A stretch of DNA of 64,000 nt from Leishmania donovani. Its lineage: Eukaryota; Euglenozoa; Kinetoplastea; Trypanosomatida; Trypanosomatidae. Below, in pieces: positions 10,640-19,678 of the stretch; positions within the stretch are counted from its first letter, which is position 1, and every line of letters begins with the position of its first letter. The translations under genes and the position numbers were made by a program. Where the stretch lies: contig NC_018255.1 in NCBI RefSeq assembly GCF_000227135.1, positions 298,831 through 362,830 of the forward strand, written 5' to 3'. Below the pieces are notes generated by a model. It made no database searches. It was not told where the DNA came from and was given only the letters and a program-made list of their open reading frames with translations.

Positions 10640-11000
10640 CCCGCTTCTGGTCGTCGCAGGGTCGGGTGCCTATGACGTAGCGAAGTCAGGGCTATGCATG
10701 GCTGCTCATGTGGGTGGCCAGGTCCTGGCTGGCGTTGCGTCGGAGCGACCTGCGACCTGCGACCGTGGGCACGCCTGTGCCATCCATGCGATAGGCAAGG
10801 TGTCAGCGTGACTCGAACGCATCCGGCCCCCGGCCTGCGCTGCCTACTGGTGGGGAGCCTGGGCCGCCTTGAGGGATGCACCAGGTGGTGACCGACACAA
10901 TGGGAACGTCTGTGAGGCGACCTACTCCGCGGGTGTGGGTAGGGTTTGAGGCAGGGGTTGTGCTCCGACGGCTGAGTCGGCTCAGCGCTGTAAGGAATAT
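10640..11000. mobile_element. Candidate degenerate SIDER2-type retroposon relic
   Basis: About 360 bases of balanced, non-repetitive sequence stand out sharply from the flanking pyrimidine-rich spacer. The wording (for example TGGGGAGCCTGGGCCGC at about 10850-10870 and GTGAGGCGACCT at 10913-10924) matches my memory of SIDER2 elements. These are short, non-coding, truncated relatives of the ingi/L1Tc retroposons that lie mostly in Leishmania 3' UTRs and can destabilise mRNAs. A perfect 6-bp inverted repeat with a 4-base loop lies at 10971-10986. Ends are approximate. No alignment was run, so the family call rests on recall and composition. Confidence 0.5.
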
Positions 11001-12129
11001 GCACGTTGAAAAGATATTTTCGTTTCCGCTTGTGGGCCAAAGGCTTTGCTCTTCGATGCTCCCCACTCCCTGCTGCTGTCCTCTACTCGTCTGAAAAACT
11101 AATGGCCGTCGGTGGTCGACGTACGTGCGCACCCCGGATACGCTCTCGAAAGGAAGGAAAAGGAGCTGGCTTATGCATGTACCTCTAGTGAACACTGCTG
11201 CACCATTGTCTTTACTTGCGGGGCCTTCAATGCTCGAGTAATGCTCAAACGAGCATTCCTTTATGTCCCCCCTCCCCATCCCTCCTGTTTCCTATGCACC
11301 CTCGCTCTCTCCGTGCAGCTGTACGGGTGTGCTGCCATGCTGTTCTTTCTTTTCGTCCTTTTTTTTGTGTCGCGTGTGTGGTCAGTTTTTGCCTGTTATG
11401 TTTTTTTTTTTTCCTTTACGTGTGTATCGCTGTGTGTGTGTGTGTCCCGCCCCCTCCCCCTCCCCTTTTTCATGCGCCGTTCTGCCTTTCTCCATCGTTA
11501 CTGGTGGCTCTCTGCCCCTCACCCCCACCCCGGGGGAAGAAACATTGGAGTTAGAGGGACGGCTGGGTTATCGACGCCACCTTCCCCTTTAACACAAGCA
11601 TGCGTGTCGCGCCTGAACGGCAGGCAATTTAACCAACACGAAACCTCAACAAAAAACTTCTTTCCGCTTCTCCTATACCCGTAGCAGTACTCTTGGGATT
11701 CGCGTTTCACCTATGTTTGCGGGCGTGCATGTGTGTGCGCGTGTGTCGGCTTGCCGCTACTGTCTTTGTAATTGCTGCTGTTGCCAGGGGGGTGGCACTT
11801 TTTCTTTATTTTTTTTGTCGTGAGTTTGCCGCTTTCGTTGTGCCTCCTTCTCTACCTCCTTTCCCTCCCCCACAAGCACTTGGATCTTGTGTCGACCTTC
11901 TGCCCTTATTTGCGCCTCCTCCCTCTTGGCACTGCCTACGTTGTCCATTCTCCCCCTTTCCACTCGAGGCGGCCGCTCCGACCGCGACGCCATCGCCTTC
12001 CCTTCTTCATGGGTTCGAGCCGAATGCTCGTCTTGTTTTTTTTTTCTTTCGTTCTTCTCTGTGCTTCATGATATTTTTTTTGGGCGTCTCGGTCATGCTG
12101 CACACACTTACAGATCTTACAGGTGCGCG

Positions 12130-12166
12130 TTATTATCATCATTAGTATTATGGTTATTATTATTGT
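12130..12166 (+). repeat. AT-rich TTA/ATT trinucleotide-like stretch
   Basis: This short island of imperfect TTA/ATT repeats lies in otherwise GC- and T/C-rich spacer. In RNA it would be AU-rich. It may be a simple microsatellite; a stability-element role is only a possibility. Confidence 0.5.
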
Positions 12167-14185
12167 GTGCGTTTGTGTGTGTGTGTGGTGTTTATTGCGT
12201 AGGCTGTGCGTGCGTGGGTAGCTGTGCTTGTGATGACGGGGGAGGGGAGGCTGGGGGCTGCTGCTGCTATCATGGGGTGGCATAGTCTTCTCTCTCAGCT
12301 GGCCCGGAGAGTACTGCTCCTTTTCATGTGCGTAGGGCTTGTCTTCACGTAAACAGAATCAGCAGCTGTCGCATGTCTCTTTACATCTTCTCACAATTCT
12401 GCGTCTTCATTGCGTCATTTCCATCTTGCCGCCTTCCGCTTTTGCTTTTTCTCCTTTCCATCTCAGCTGATCGAAAGAAGGAACGCTAATGCCGATGACG
12501 ATGATGCGTGCGCCGATTTGAACACAATGTCTTTCATGTTTTCTCCTGCTTCCCTCATCCTCTCTCTCTGTGGGGTTCGTGTGTGTGTGTGTGTGTGCAT
12601 TCAAGCTGTGTGATCATGGTCAATAACTGTTTCTTGTCTCTCTCTTTGTATGTGCATGATGGCGGGCTGGAAGGAGCTTTTCACGGCTTTCAAGGGGCGT
12701 ACGCGCACCGACATGTCCCTACTGCGTGCGGCACTGTGCTCTGACGATCAAGAGAAAAAAAAGCAAACCGAGCGGAGAAGATGGTCGCTTGTCTCCTGAA
12801 CGGCTTATGGGTTTACTCGCGTGCCTTGAATTGTGTCCCCGCCCTACCCTGTTTCTTTCCTGTTTGTGTCCCTGTCGTATGTGTGCGTGCTCACGATGGG
12901 ACTCTGCCGTTTCTCACCGCACGACTGCTCTTCATGGGCGGGTTGCTAGGCGGGTGGCCGGCCATGCATGCGAGCGTGTGTGCGCGAATGGGCGACGCCA
13001 CACCACTCTCTCTTCTCTTTAGATCAGAGCACATCAACAGCGCTGCCCCATTTCACATGAGCCCCCCCCCCCAAAAAAAAAAAGACAGCGAAAGAGGAAT
13101 TTCAATACAGGAAATGAACGAGAAGTGTTCTCGTAAGCTCGGCTTCGTGATCGCTACACTTGCGCTTCTCCCGGTTACGTCATCCTGTCGGCGTTGTGCG
13201 CTGCGGAGTTTTGAGCGGATTGGGGGATGAGTGAAAGCGGTGCCATGCTGCTTCCCTTAGGCACATGCCGGCCCACTACTTTTATGTAGGTGCCTCTGTG
13301 CGCGCAGTCTTCGTCGTCGGCCTTTGGCGGCTGCGAGCTCTCGTGCTGCCAATGACATCCACAGAAAATAGTTCTCGTCGAGTAATCAGCTACCATATGT
13401 GTGTCTCTTTCTGCTTCAAAGTGAATCAGGATGCTTGGGGGCGGGTACCCATTACTACCTGAGGTAGCTGCTGAAAGTCACCATCCCCGCCCCCGCCCCC
13501 TCTTTCTCCCTCACCTCAAAGGTCTCGTTACACTTAAGTCCACCGTCCACGCTCTCCGCCCTGCTTTGGTGCTTTTCTCTGTTTTCTCCATGCCTTCCTT
13601 GTGCTCTTATCATGCCGCGATAGAGGCGGGCCTTATTTTCTCTCTTTGTATGTGTGGTTTACACCCGGGTGTCTGCAAGCACTCACACGCAAGCGCACTT
13701 CATTACTCTCTCACAGCGTTGCCGCCCTTCGCGTTTCGTTTTTTTTTTCCTTCCCAAAAGTCGCGGAGGGCTTCGTGATCGACTCTTTCACGCTCGGAAC
13801 CGTGGCGAGCATCACCGCAACCTGCAGAGCACGCACACCCTTTTCACCTGCCTTGGTAGGAAAACCGCAGAGAAAGAGAGACGCGTCGAAGGAGCCGAAA
13901 TAAGAGGCGTGAGCAAACCGAGAGGAGCGGCCTTCCCTCCGCCTCTTCTTCGGCGGCCGGCGGCAGCGCTGTTGCCCAGTCTTTGATTGTGGGCACGCGT
14001 GCCACTGCAAGCAGGGAGGGAAGGGGGGACCATTATCGCAGGGGCGAGGCCTGCACCTGTACCTGTGTGTGTGTGCCTCGATCTTTCTCCGAGTGTGGAG
14101 TCGCCAGCGCTTGTCTACGGAGTCTATACAGACACGCGTATACACTCCCTCCTCAGCTGCCCTGTTTTGTTCTTCTATTCGTTTC

Positions 14186-14187
14186 AG
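14186..14187 (+). promoter_or_regulatory. Predicted spliced-leader acceptor
   Basis: A T/C tract at 14158-14185 ends in TTTCAG, giving a leader of about 104 nt to the ATG at 14292. It has the classical tract-plus-AG form. Inferred from sequence only. Confidence 0.45.
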
Positions 14188-14291
14188 CTTCGAAGTCCCC
14201 CCCCCCTCTGTTAATCAACACGCGCCATCGCACATCACTTTCCTCCGCTTTCTGAAAAGAAAAGAGCGCTCTCAGGAGTTGGGCGACAGGG

Positions 14292-14822
14292 ATGAACGAG
14301 CTGGAGTACTTCGTCGTCAGTACGCACGGGAATCGGTGTGATATCATGCGCTACATGCAGCAGCTGCGAGACTTGGATGAGTGGATCGAGTACCACCTCT
14401 CTCACCTTCGTGCCATTGCAGCCGAGCGGGTGGCATACCAGAAAGCGCAGGCACGCAAAAAGCAAAGCGGCAATTGTGGTGGCACGCGTGGCCGAGGAGG
14501 CCGCGACCGCGGTAGAGGACGAGCATCTGCTGCTGCAGAGTCGACCTTGCACGCACACCACGTGCATGATGTAGATGCGAGCCCTCAAGGAGAAGTTGGC
14601 GGCAATAACGGCAATGCAGACACCGTCGCCGGGGCGTACGCAGCGGGGCTCCAGCGGCAGTTCGCGTGGCACGAGACGTGCGTGCAGCGCCGCTGCCACG
14701 AGCGAGAGGCCGTGGCGGCGGAGCTCGCGGAGCGGTGCTCCGAGGTGCGACTCTCCATGGCCTCGCGCCTGGCCAACTTTGCTGCTGTAGCAGATGTCCC
14801 CGTGACGGAGCTGTCTGGGTAG
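14292..14822 (+). CDS. Hypothetical protein with RG-rich box, 176 aa
   Basis: The ATG at 14292 follows a good trans-splice signal. Residues 15-60 (from IMRYMQQLRDLDEW onward) form a predicted long helix, perhaps a coiled coil. Residues about 63-77 are an Arg/Gly box (TRGRGGRDRGRGRA) of the kind bound by RNA and methylated by PRMTs. A second charged helical part (about 115-160) with alternating Glu, Ala and Arg follows. There is no signal peptide or membrane segment. The N-terminal helix loosely recalls the start of ING-family proteins, but no PHD finger is present, so I do not make that call. RNA binding is a weak inference. Confidence 0.7.
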   Translation: MNELEYFVVSTHGNRCDIMRYMQQLRDLDEWIEYHLSHLRAIAAERVAYQKAQARKKQSGNCGGTRGRGGRDRGRGRASAAAESTLHAHHVHDVDASPQGEVGGNNGNADTVAGAYAAGLQRQFAWHETCVQRRCHEREAVAAELAERCSEVRLSMASRLANFAAVADVPVTELSG

Positions 14823-15521
14823 GCTCTTTGCAGTATTCATGACAAGCGGCAAAACTTCGGTACAGTATGCATGCAGAGAAGCGGGGAAGTTTTGCGAGCT
14901 CGTGAGTGCCTGCCCAGCGCGCGAGCATTGTGTTGCACTGAATGGAATTGGTCTTGTGTTGGCCTGCTTCCGAACAACCAAAAAATAAATGCAGCGCGAC
15001 GATGCAGCGTACGTGGGCGTCGCTGCGGCTCTCTCTCTCCCTCTCGAGCTCTCTCGTGGCGCACGCACGGCGAATAAGAAACACAATCAGCAACTCGATG
15101 CAGCGCATCCGTCACCGCTACAGCTGTTTCGGCGTCGCCTGTGCGTTCCATATAGACTGAGAGCTGTGTGTCTGTGTTGGCGCGCCTCTCTCTGTTTCCA
15201 TCGTGTGTCCAGGACTACCTTGTGCTCGTCAAGCAAGCATACTAACGTTTCTTTAGGTGCCCTGACTCTTGGTGCCGAAATCGCATGCACCACTGACCGT
15301 GTTCCCACTTTGCCAAGCCTTTCTCTCCTTTTTTCTTTCTCGCGTCGTGGCGTGCGTTGGCTCGGCTACACTTCACCTCCGCATTTCTTGCACCTACAAT
15401 GCAACGCAGACGTGAGACCCTCCACCGCATCATTGCCCAGCACACCAGCCCCCCCCCCCGACGCCTTCATGCGTTGCATCGTTGCTGATTAACATTACCG
15501 CTGCCGCGCGTTGAAGAGCAG
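14823..15521. other. Intergenic spacer
   Basis: About 700 bases with no supported gene. Pyrimidine-rich patches at 15020-15055 and 15320-15345 and a C11 run near 15450 precede the next gene. Confidence 0.5.
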
Positions 15522-18134
15522 ATGCGGTTACCTGAGGGAACATCGCACACGGTTGCGCGGGGCACCTGCGCAACGCTCCATCGCGCCTTTCCCAGCCAGA
15601 CTTGCGGACAGGCCCCGACCCCACCCCTTTCACACACAGCCACGCACATCAGCGACGGGAGCCCAGCAGCCAACATGCATGGCCTACACATGCGCTGCCG
15701 CCAACAGCGCCTCTTCACTGGCGCCTTGTTCCCAGAGACCCTCAACGATCAGATCGCCGCATTTGCGCGTCGTCACAAGCTGCAGAGCGACGTGTGGGTG
15801 CCGCGCAAAGCCTTCGACACGGCACTCAAGCCGTACAATGTATACATTCTGCCGAAGGCGACCCTCTGCGACCTCACCCTCACCCCGGGTGGCGGCATGG
15901 GCGATGTGACGGCGGCTATCGGCATAGACCGATGTCTTGTGAACGCTGAGCAGACATCGAACCGGCATCTACTCGAGAGTTTTGCCGACTTCATGGTGTC
16001 GTGCCTCACCCCGCCTGAGCAGCTCCCAACACGCATTCAAATCCAGTCCTTCCCACCCGCTGCCGCTGCGGGTACGCAGGTGGCCTGTCACACAGCCGCT
16101 GCTTTGCCATTATCGGGGCGCCAAACGCAAAGGAAGAACGCCAGCGAATACTTCAGTGCCGCCAGCGGCGGCGAGTGCCCCACTCCCTTGCTGGCGGCAG
16201 CGACGGACTCCGGCCTCTTCCCTGTTCTCCCGCCCGACCCCACCTGGGACACGTTAGTACCCTTTCGGCACCCGCTCGCCCTGAACGGGTCGCTGTTGGT
16301 TGGCACCGATACGACTGCGCAGTTGCTGAAGTGGCAACAGGAGAGTTACAAGTGGAATAACTACTGGCGTCGTCTGCGGGGGGGAAAGTGGCGGCGGCAG
16401 AGCTTTTATTCCGTGTGCGACACCGAAGTGCCGGGCCGGTACAACCCGTATTTCTGCGTCCGCTACGTGCCGCACACGTACACAAACCTCATCTTCCCGC
16501 TGGCTACCGCAGTGCTGATGCGGCACCGTGCCGTCGCACACAAGTACGTGTCGCGACTGTGGCTGACACTGAAGCAGGCAGAGGAGCTGTTCGGCACAAG
16601 CCTGCTTCCCGAACGCGCCAACGATGAACCGGTCGTATACTGCAATTACTTTACCGCTGGCATGGAGGCCACCGCCTTCTACTGCGCAGACCAGTTCGCC
16701 GGCGGCAGCACCATCTTCCCGACCGCGCGCGAGCTCGACATTGCGGCGAAAGGCGTGAGGCTGCCTTCCGCGAAGCTGCGCGCATACCCGCTGCTTGCCC
16801 GCCTGCTTGACCAGTACGAGGAGGGGAAGACGACCGATGGTGCAAGTGGTGACAGACCTGGCACGGATCAGACAATGCTCGACGCCGGCCGACACGTGGA
16901 GTTTTTTCAGCACAGGCAGCGGTGTGGGGCAGTCCGGCTGCATGGCTTCTGGAAGCCAGAGACAGAGAGGAATTATCTGCAAAACACCAGGATGGCTGGA
17001 ACCCTCGCGCGCCAGTGTCTGCTGTGCGACTACCCCCGGCCACTCTTCTTCTCTCACCGCGCGCTTCTCGCCTTCCATCTCCGCCTACAGGAAGGTGAAC
17101 AGGGCATCGTCCAAACACGGCTGCCGATTCGCGTGAACAAGCTCTTGGCATGGTGCAAAGGCGAGTGCTGGTTCAACGTGTCGCAGCTGCGCGAGCCGAC
17201 TGTGGCGCAAGAGCTGATGGACCACCCACCCGTGCACTTTCTCACGCGCCGGAGTCTTCAAGGCGTTGTCGCCGTCAACTGCTGCCGTGCCCAATGTGCA
17301 CGGCGATGTGACACAGCGGCTGCTGCCGTTTCGTCGAGCTCGCCAACGTCTTCCGTCCCCACGCGATGCAACTTTAGCGCAGAGTGGATCCCCGCTTACG
17401 TTCTGGAGATGACGGGGTGGCGGCTGCGGGAAGGCGCCCAAGGCGTGCCATACGTTCCGCTCGCTGCGGGGGCCGCGTTCAAACACTTTCCTCTCGGTGG
17501 CAACATCCTCTTCTCCATGGCGGACGTCAGCCTGCACGACGCTGCGAAGGACTGGCTGCGGCGCTACACCCCTGTCGACCAGGAGGGGTATCCTTTCCTT
17601 CGTGGCCTGCGCCAGGCAATGACGCTACGCGCCTTCGAGCGGGGGTACCGCGCCCACCAGTGGCTGATCCACCGCGTGCGCAAGAATGGGGGCTTCTCGC
17701 CCCCCTTGCTGACGTTACGGGGAGCGTTCAAGCCAGTGTGCATGTCTGCCTCTCAGCCGCTACTCGCCACATCCGCGTTCGTGAAGGCACCGTTCGTGCG
17801 AATGGGCAACTTTGAGTTTGTCAACGCGGAGGAGGTGGCGTGGATGAGCAGAGCACATCCGTGCAAGGGCGCCGCAGCGCAAGAGAGCGGCGCCGAGGGG
17901 CCTGATGCACCGCTCCTTCAGATGAGCAGCGGCGCGCGCTTTCAGGTGGAGTCGGGGATGGGAATGTCGGCGGAATCCCTGCTGCGGCATTCCGTCAGGG
18001 AGACGGACGATGCGGCAGCCTTGGGCGATACTGCAACCTTCGACGGGCATGACGTCGGTGAGGCGGACGACTGCAGTGAAGTCGACGAGGGATGGACAAG
18101 TGGTGATCTCTCCACACTTCTGTACGTTCAATAG
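15522..18134 (+). CDS. Hypothetical protein, 870 aa, possibly mitochondrial
   Basis: A long frame with strongly coding-like composition ends in TAG at 18132-18134. Two starts are possible: ATG 15522 (870 aa, used here) and ATG 15675 (819 aa), which begins MHGLHMRCRQQRLF, a basic stretch like a mitochondrial presequence. Both are preceded by short pyrimidine tracts. The body is rich in aromatic and basic residues (for example KWNNYWRRLRGGKWRR at about residue 280) and has scattered CxxC pairs (about 510 and 590). The last 100 residues are acidic and probably disordered. I see no catalytic motif I recognise. The style resembles kinetoplastid-specific mitochondrial RNA-processing or mitoribosome proteins, but that is a guess. 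Confidence 0.8.
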   Translation: MRLPEGTSHTVARGTCATLHRAFPSQTCGQAPTPPLSHTATHISDGSPAANMHGLHMRCRQQRLFTGALFPETLNDQIAAFARRHKLQSDVWVPRKAFDTALKPYNVYILPKATLCDLTLTPGGGMGDVTAAIGIDRCLVNAEQTSNRHLLESFADFMVSCLTPPEQLPTRIQIQSFPPAAAAGTQVACHTAAALPLSGRQTQRKNASEYFSAASGGECPTPLLAAATDSGLFPVLPPDPTWDTLVPFRHPLALNGSLLVGTDTTAQLLKWQQESYKWNNYWRRLRGGKWRRQSFYSVCDTEVPGRYNPYFCVRYVPHTYTNLIFPLATAVLMRHRAVAHKYVSRLWLTLKQAEELFGTSLLPERANDEPVVYCNYFTAGMEATAFYCADQFAGGSTIFPTARELDIAAKGVRLPSAKLRAYPLLARLLDQYEEGKTTDGASGDRPGTDQTMLDAGRHVEFFQHRQRCGAVRLHGFWKPETERNYLQNTRMAGTLARQCLLCDYPRPLFFSHRALLAFHLRLQEGEQGIVQTRLPIRVNKLLAWCKGECWFNVSQLREPTVAQELMDHPPVHFLTRRSLQGVVAVNCCRAQCARRCDTAAAAVSSSSPTSSVPTRCNFSAEWIPAYVLEMTGWRLREGAQGVPYVPLAAGAAFKHFPLGGNILFSMADVSLHDAAKDWLRRYTPVDQEGYPFLRGLRQAMTLRAFERGYRAHQWLIHRVRKNGGFSPPLLTLRGAFKPVCMSASQPLLATSAFVKAPFVRMGNFEFVNAEEVAWMSRAHPCKGAAAQESGAEGPDAPLLQMSSGARFQVESGMGMSAESLLRHSVRETDDAAALGDTATFDGHDVGEADDCSEVDEGWTSGDLSTLLYVQ

Positions 18135-19519
18135 AAGAGCGCCACAAAACGGGCGCACTCTCGGTGGCGCTACTTCGGCTGAGCGAGGAGGGGAGTTGTG
18201 GGGTTGCGTGTGCCTTCTGTCCTGATGAAGGAAAATGGTTTATGTGCCCCCCCCCCTCGCTATGAACGTGTATCGGCGTGCCGGCGGTTGCAGAGGCCAT
18301 CGCCACTTGGCATCTCTCTTTTTGTTTGCCTCATCGAGAGTATTGTCACCTACTCTAGTGTTTTTCATTGAACCGCTTTCTTCACCCGCACATGCACACC
18401 TACAGATCCGCTCTCTCTACCCTGCGCAAGTATGTGTGTGCGTGCGGCGTTCCCTCTTCGTACCCCCTACTCTCGTCTCTTCAGGCCTGTGAAGAGAAGA
18501 GGAGGGCCTCTCTGCTATCCAGCTGCTGTTTCCGCTGAGACTTCCTTTTATATGTACAGGTAAATGTAGATATACACACACATTTTTTCTTCCGCATCCC
18601 AGAAGTTTTGCATTGTGCTGGGTGGATGATACAGCGGTGCACGGCAACTCGCGACTCCGGCGCCTGGCGCGCGCATGCATCAGACAGAGAGAAACTCTAG
18701 CGAGAGCTGCTAATGCCCCTAGCCAATAGAAGAGGCACTCCGAAGATCGGGACCGCACTGCACCACGTGTCGTAGTGCGTGGGGTGCTTGTGTGCACGCA
18801 ACTTGCAGTTCTCTCTGTACGCCCCTGACCTGCTCACATGTTAGCTTCAGAGCGTCTTCCAATGCGGCCGTTGCCTTGCTGCCCTCCTGTGCACCCGCGC
18901 GACCGTCTTCCGCTCTCAACCCCTGTCCGCGCGAAGGTTCGGGCCTTTTTCTTCTTCAAACTGGATATGTCCGGCTCCCTTGGGTGTCTCCGCACTTTTC
19001 TCCCTTCTCGATGCGGCGAGCAAGATCGTCGCGGCTCATTCAACAACGCGTGTGGGAGGCACCCTGACCATCCAACGGCCTGCTCACGCACACGTGTGTA
19101 CGTCGGTGCGGGTGTGTTGCCTTCCTTTATTATCTCTTCCCTCTTTTGTTGCTACCGTCACCGGGTGACCCCGCTCCTTGCCGCGACTACCTTCTCAGTT
19201 GCTTCCCTGGTTACGTCGGAACGCTTCTTTCACTCCCCAGCATCGTCGACGTGGCGCGAGGTGTGTGCCATCACGGAGAGTCGCCGGCCCATCGTTGGAA
19301 AGCAAGCCAACAATTACAAAAGACGACGACTTCCCACTGTGGATGGTGGAAGGGCGCGCGCACACAAGCACACACGTGAGGCGGAGCATAGACGGTAACA
19401 AAAAGCAAAAAAAAATTGGGTTAGCGATGTTGTGTGCCGTTCGAAACTCACATCGACGCTGACTCCCTGATCCATAGACGCCACCAGCATCTCAATAGAC
19501 TGAGAAGCAGACACACACT

Positions 19520-19550
<31 letters not shown>

Positions 19551-19678
19551 GTAAGTGAACACACAAAGAAAACGATTGTGAGGGGGCGTACTCGACTGCC
19601 CACTCGCGCAGCATTTTGCAGCGGCTGGACATCTTTATGCTCCTCACCTTTGCGCAGCACAAGTAGAAAGCAGGCGTC
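18135..19678. other. Intergenic spacer before MCM2
   Basis: About 1.5 kb with no supported gene. It contains CA/TA-rich patches near 18550-18585 and the AC/GC alternating tract annotated separately. A weak pyrimidine tract at 19632-19651 followed by AG 19656-19657 could be the MCM2 trans-splice site. Confidence 0.5.
19510..19552. repeat. (AC)n-(GC)n alternating purine-pyrimidine tract
   Basis: An almost unbroken alternating tract: AC repeats (one TC interruption) to about 19536, then GC repeats to 19552. Such sequence is the strongest known type for Z-DNA formation. It lies about 130 bases upstream of the MCM2 start codon. Confidence 0.85.

Larger units (their letters stand above)
11001..14291. 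other. Long intergenic spacer
   Basis: About 3.3 kb with no supported gene. It is T/C-rich with T12 at 11401-11412, GT repeats at 11430-11445, 12172-12187 and 12581-12597, and an unusual ATT/TAT-rich stretch at 12130-12166. Translated frames are low-complexity. Together with the upstream spacer this makes a 5.4 kb gap between neighbouring genes, the largest in the window. Confidence 0.5.

Noticed and set aside
14344..15108. Minus-strand open frame of 254 codons
   Set aside because: It overlaps the RG-box gene and continues into spacer. Composition is Arg/Ala/His-rich as in shadow frames, and no other minus-strand gene is present.
16254..17078. Minus-strand open frame of 274 codons
   Set aside because: It is antisense to the 870-residue gene and shows no domain of its own.
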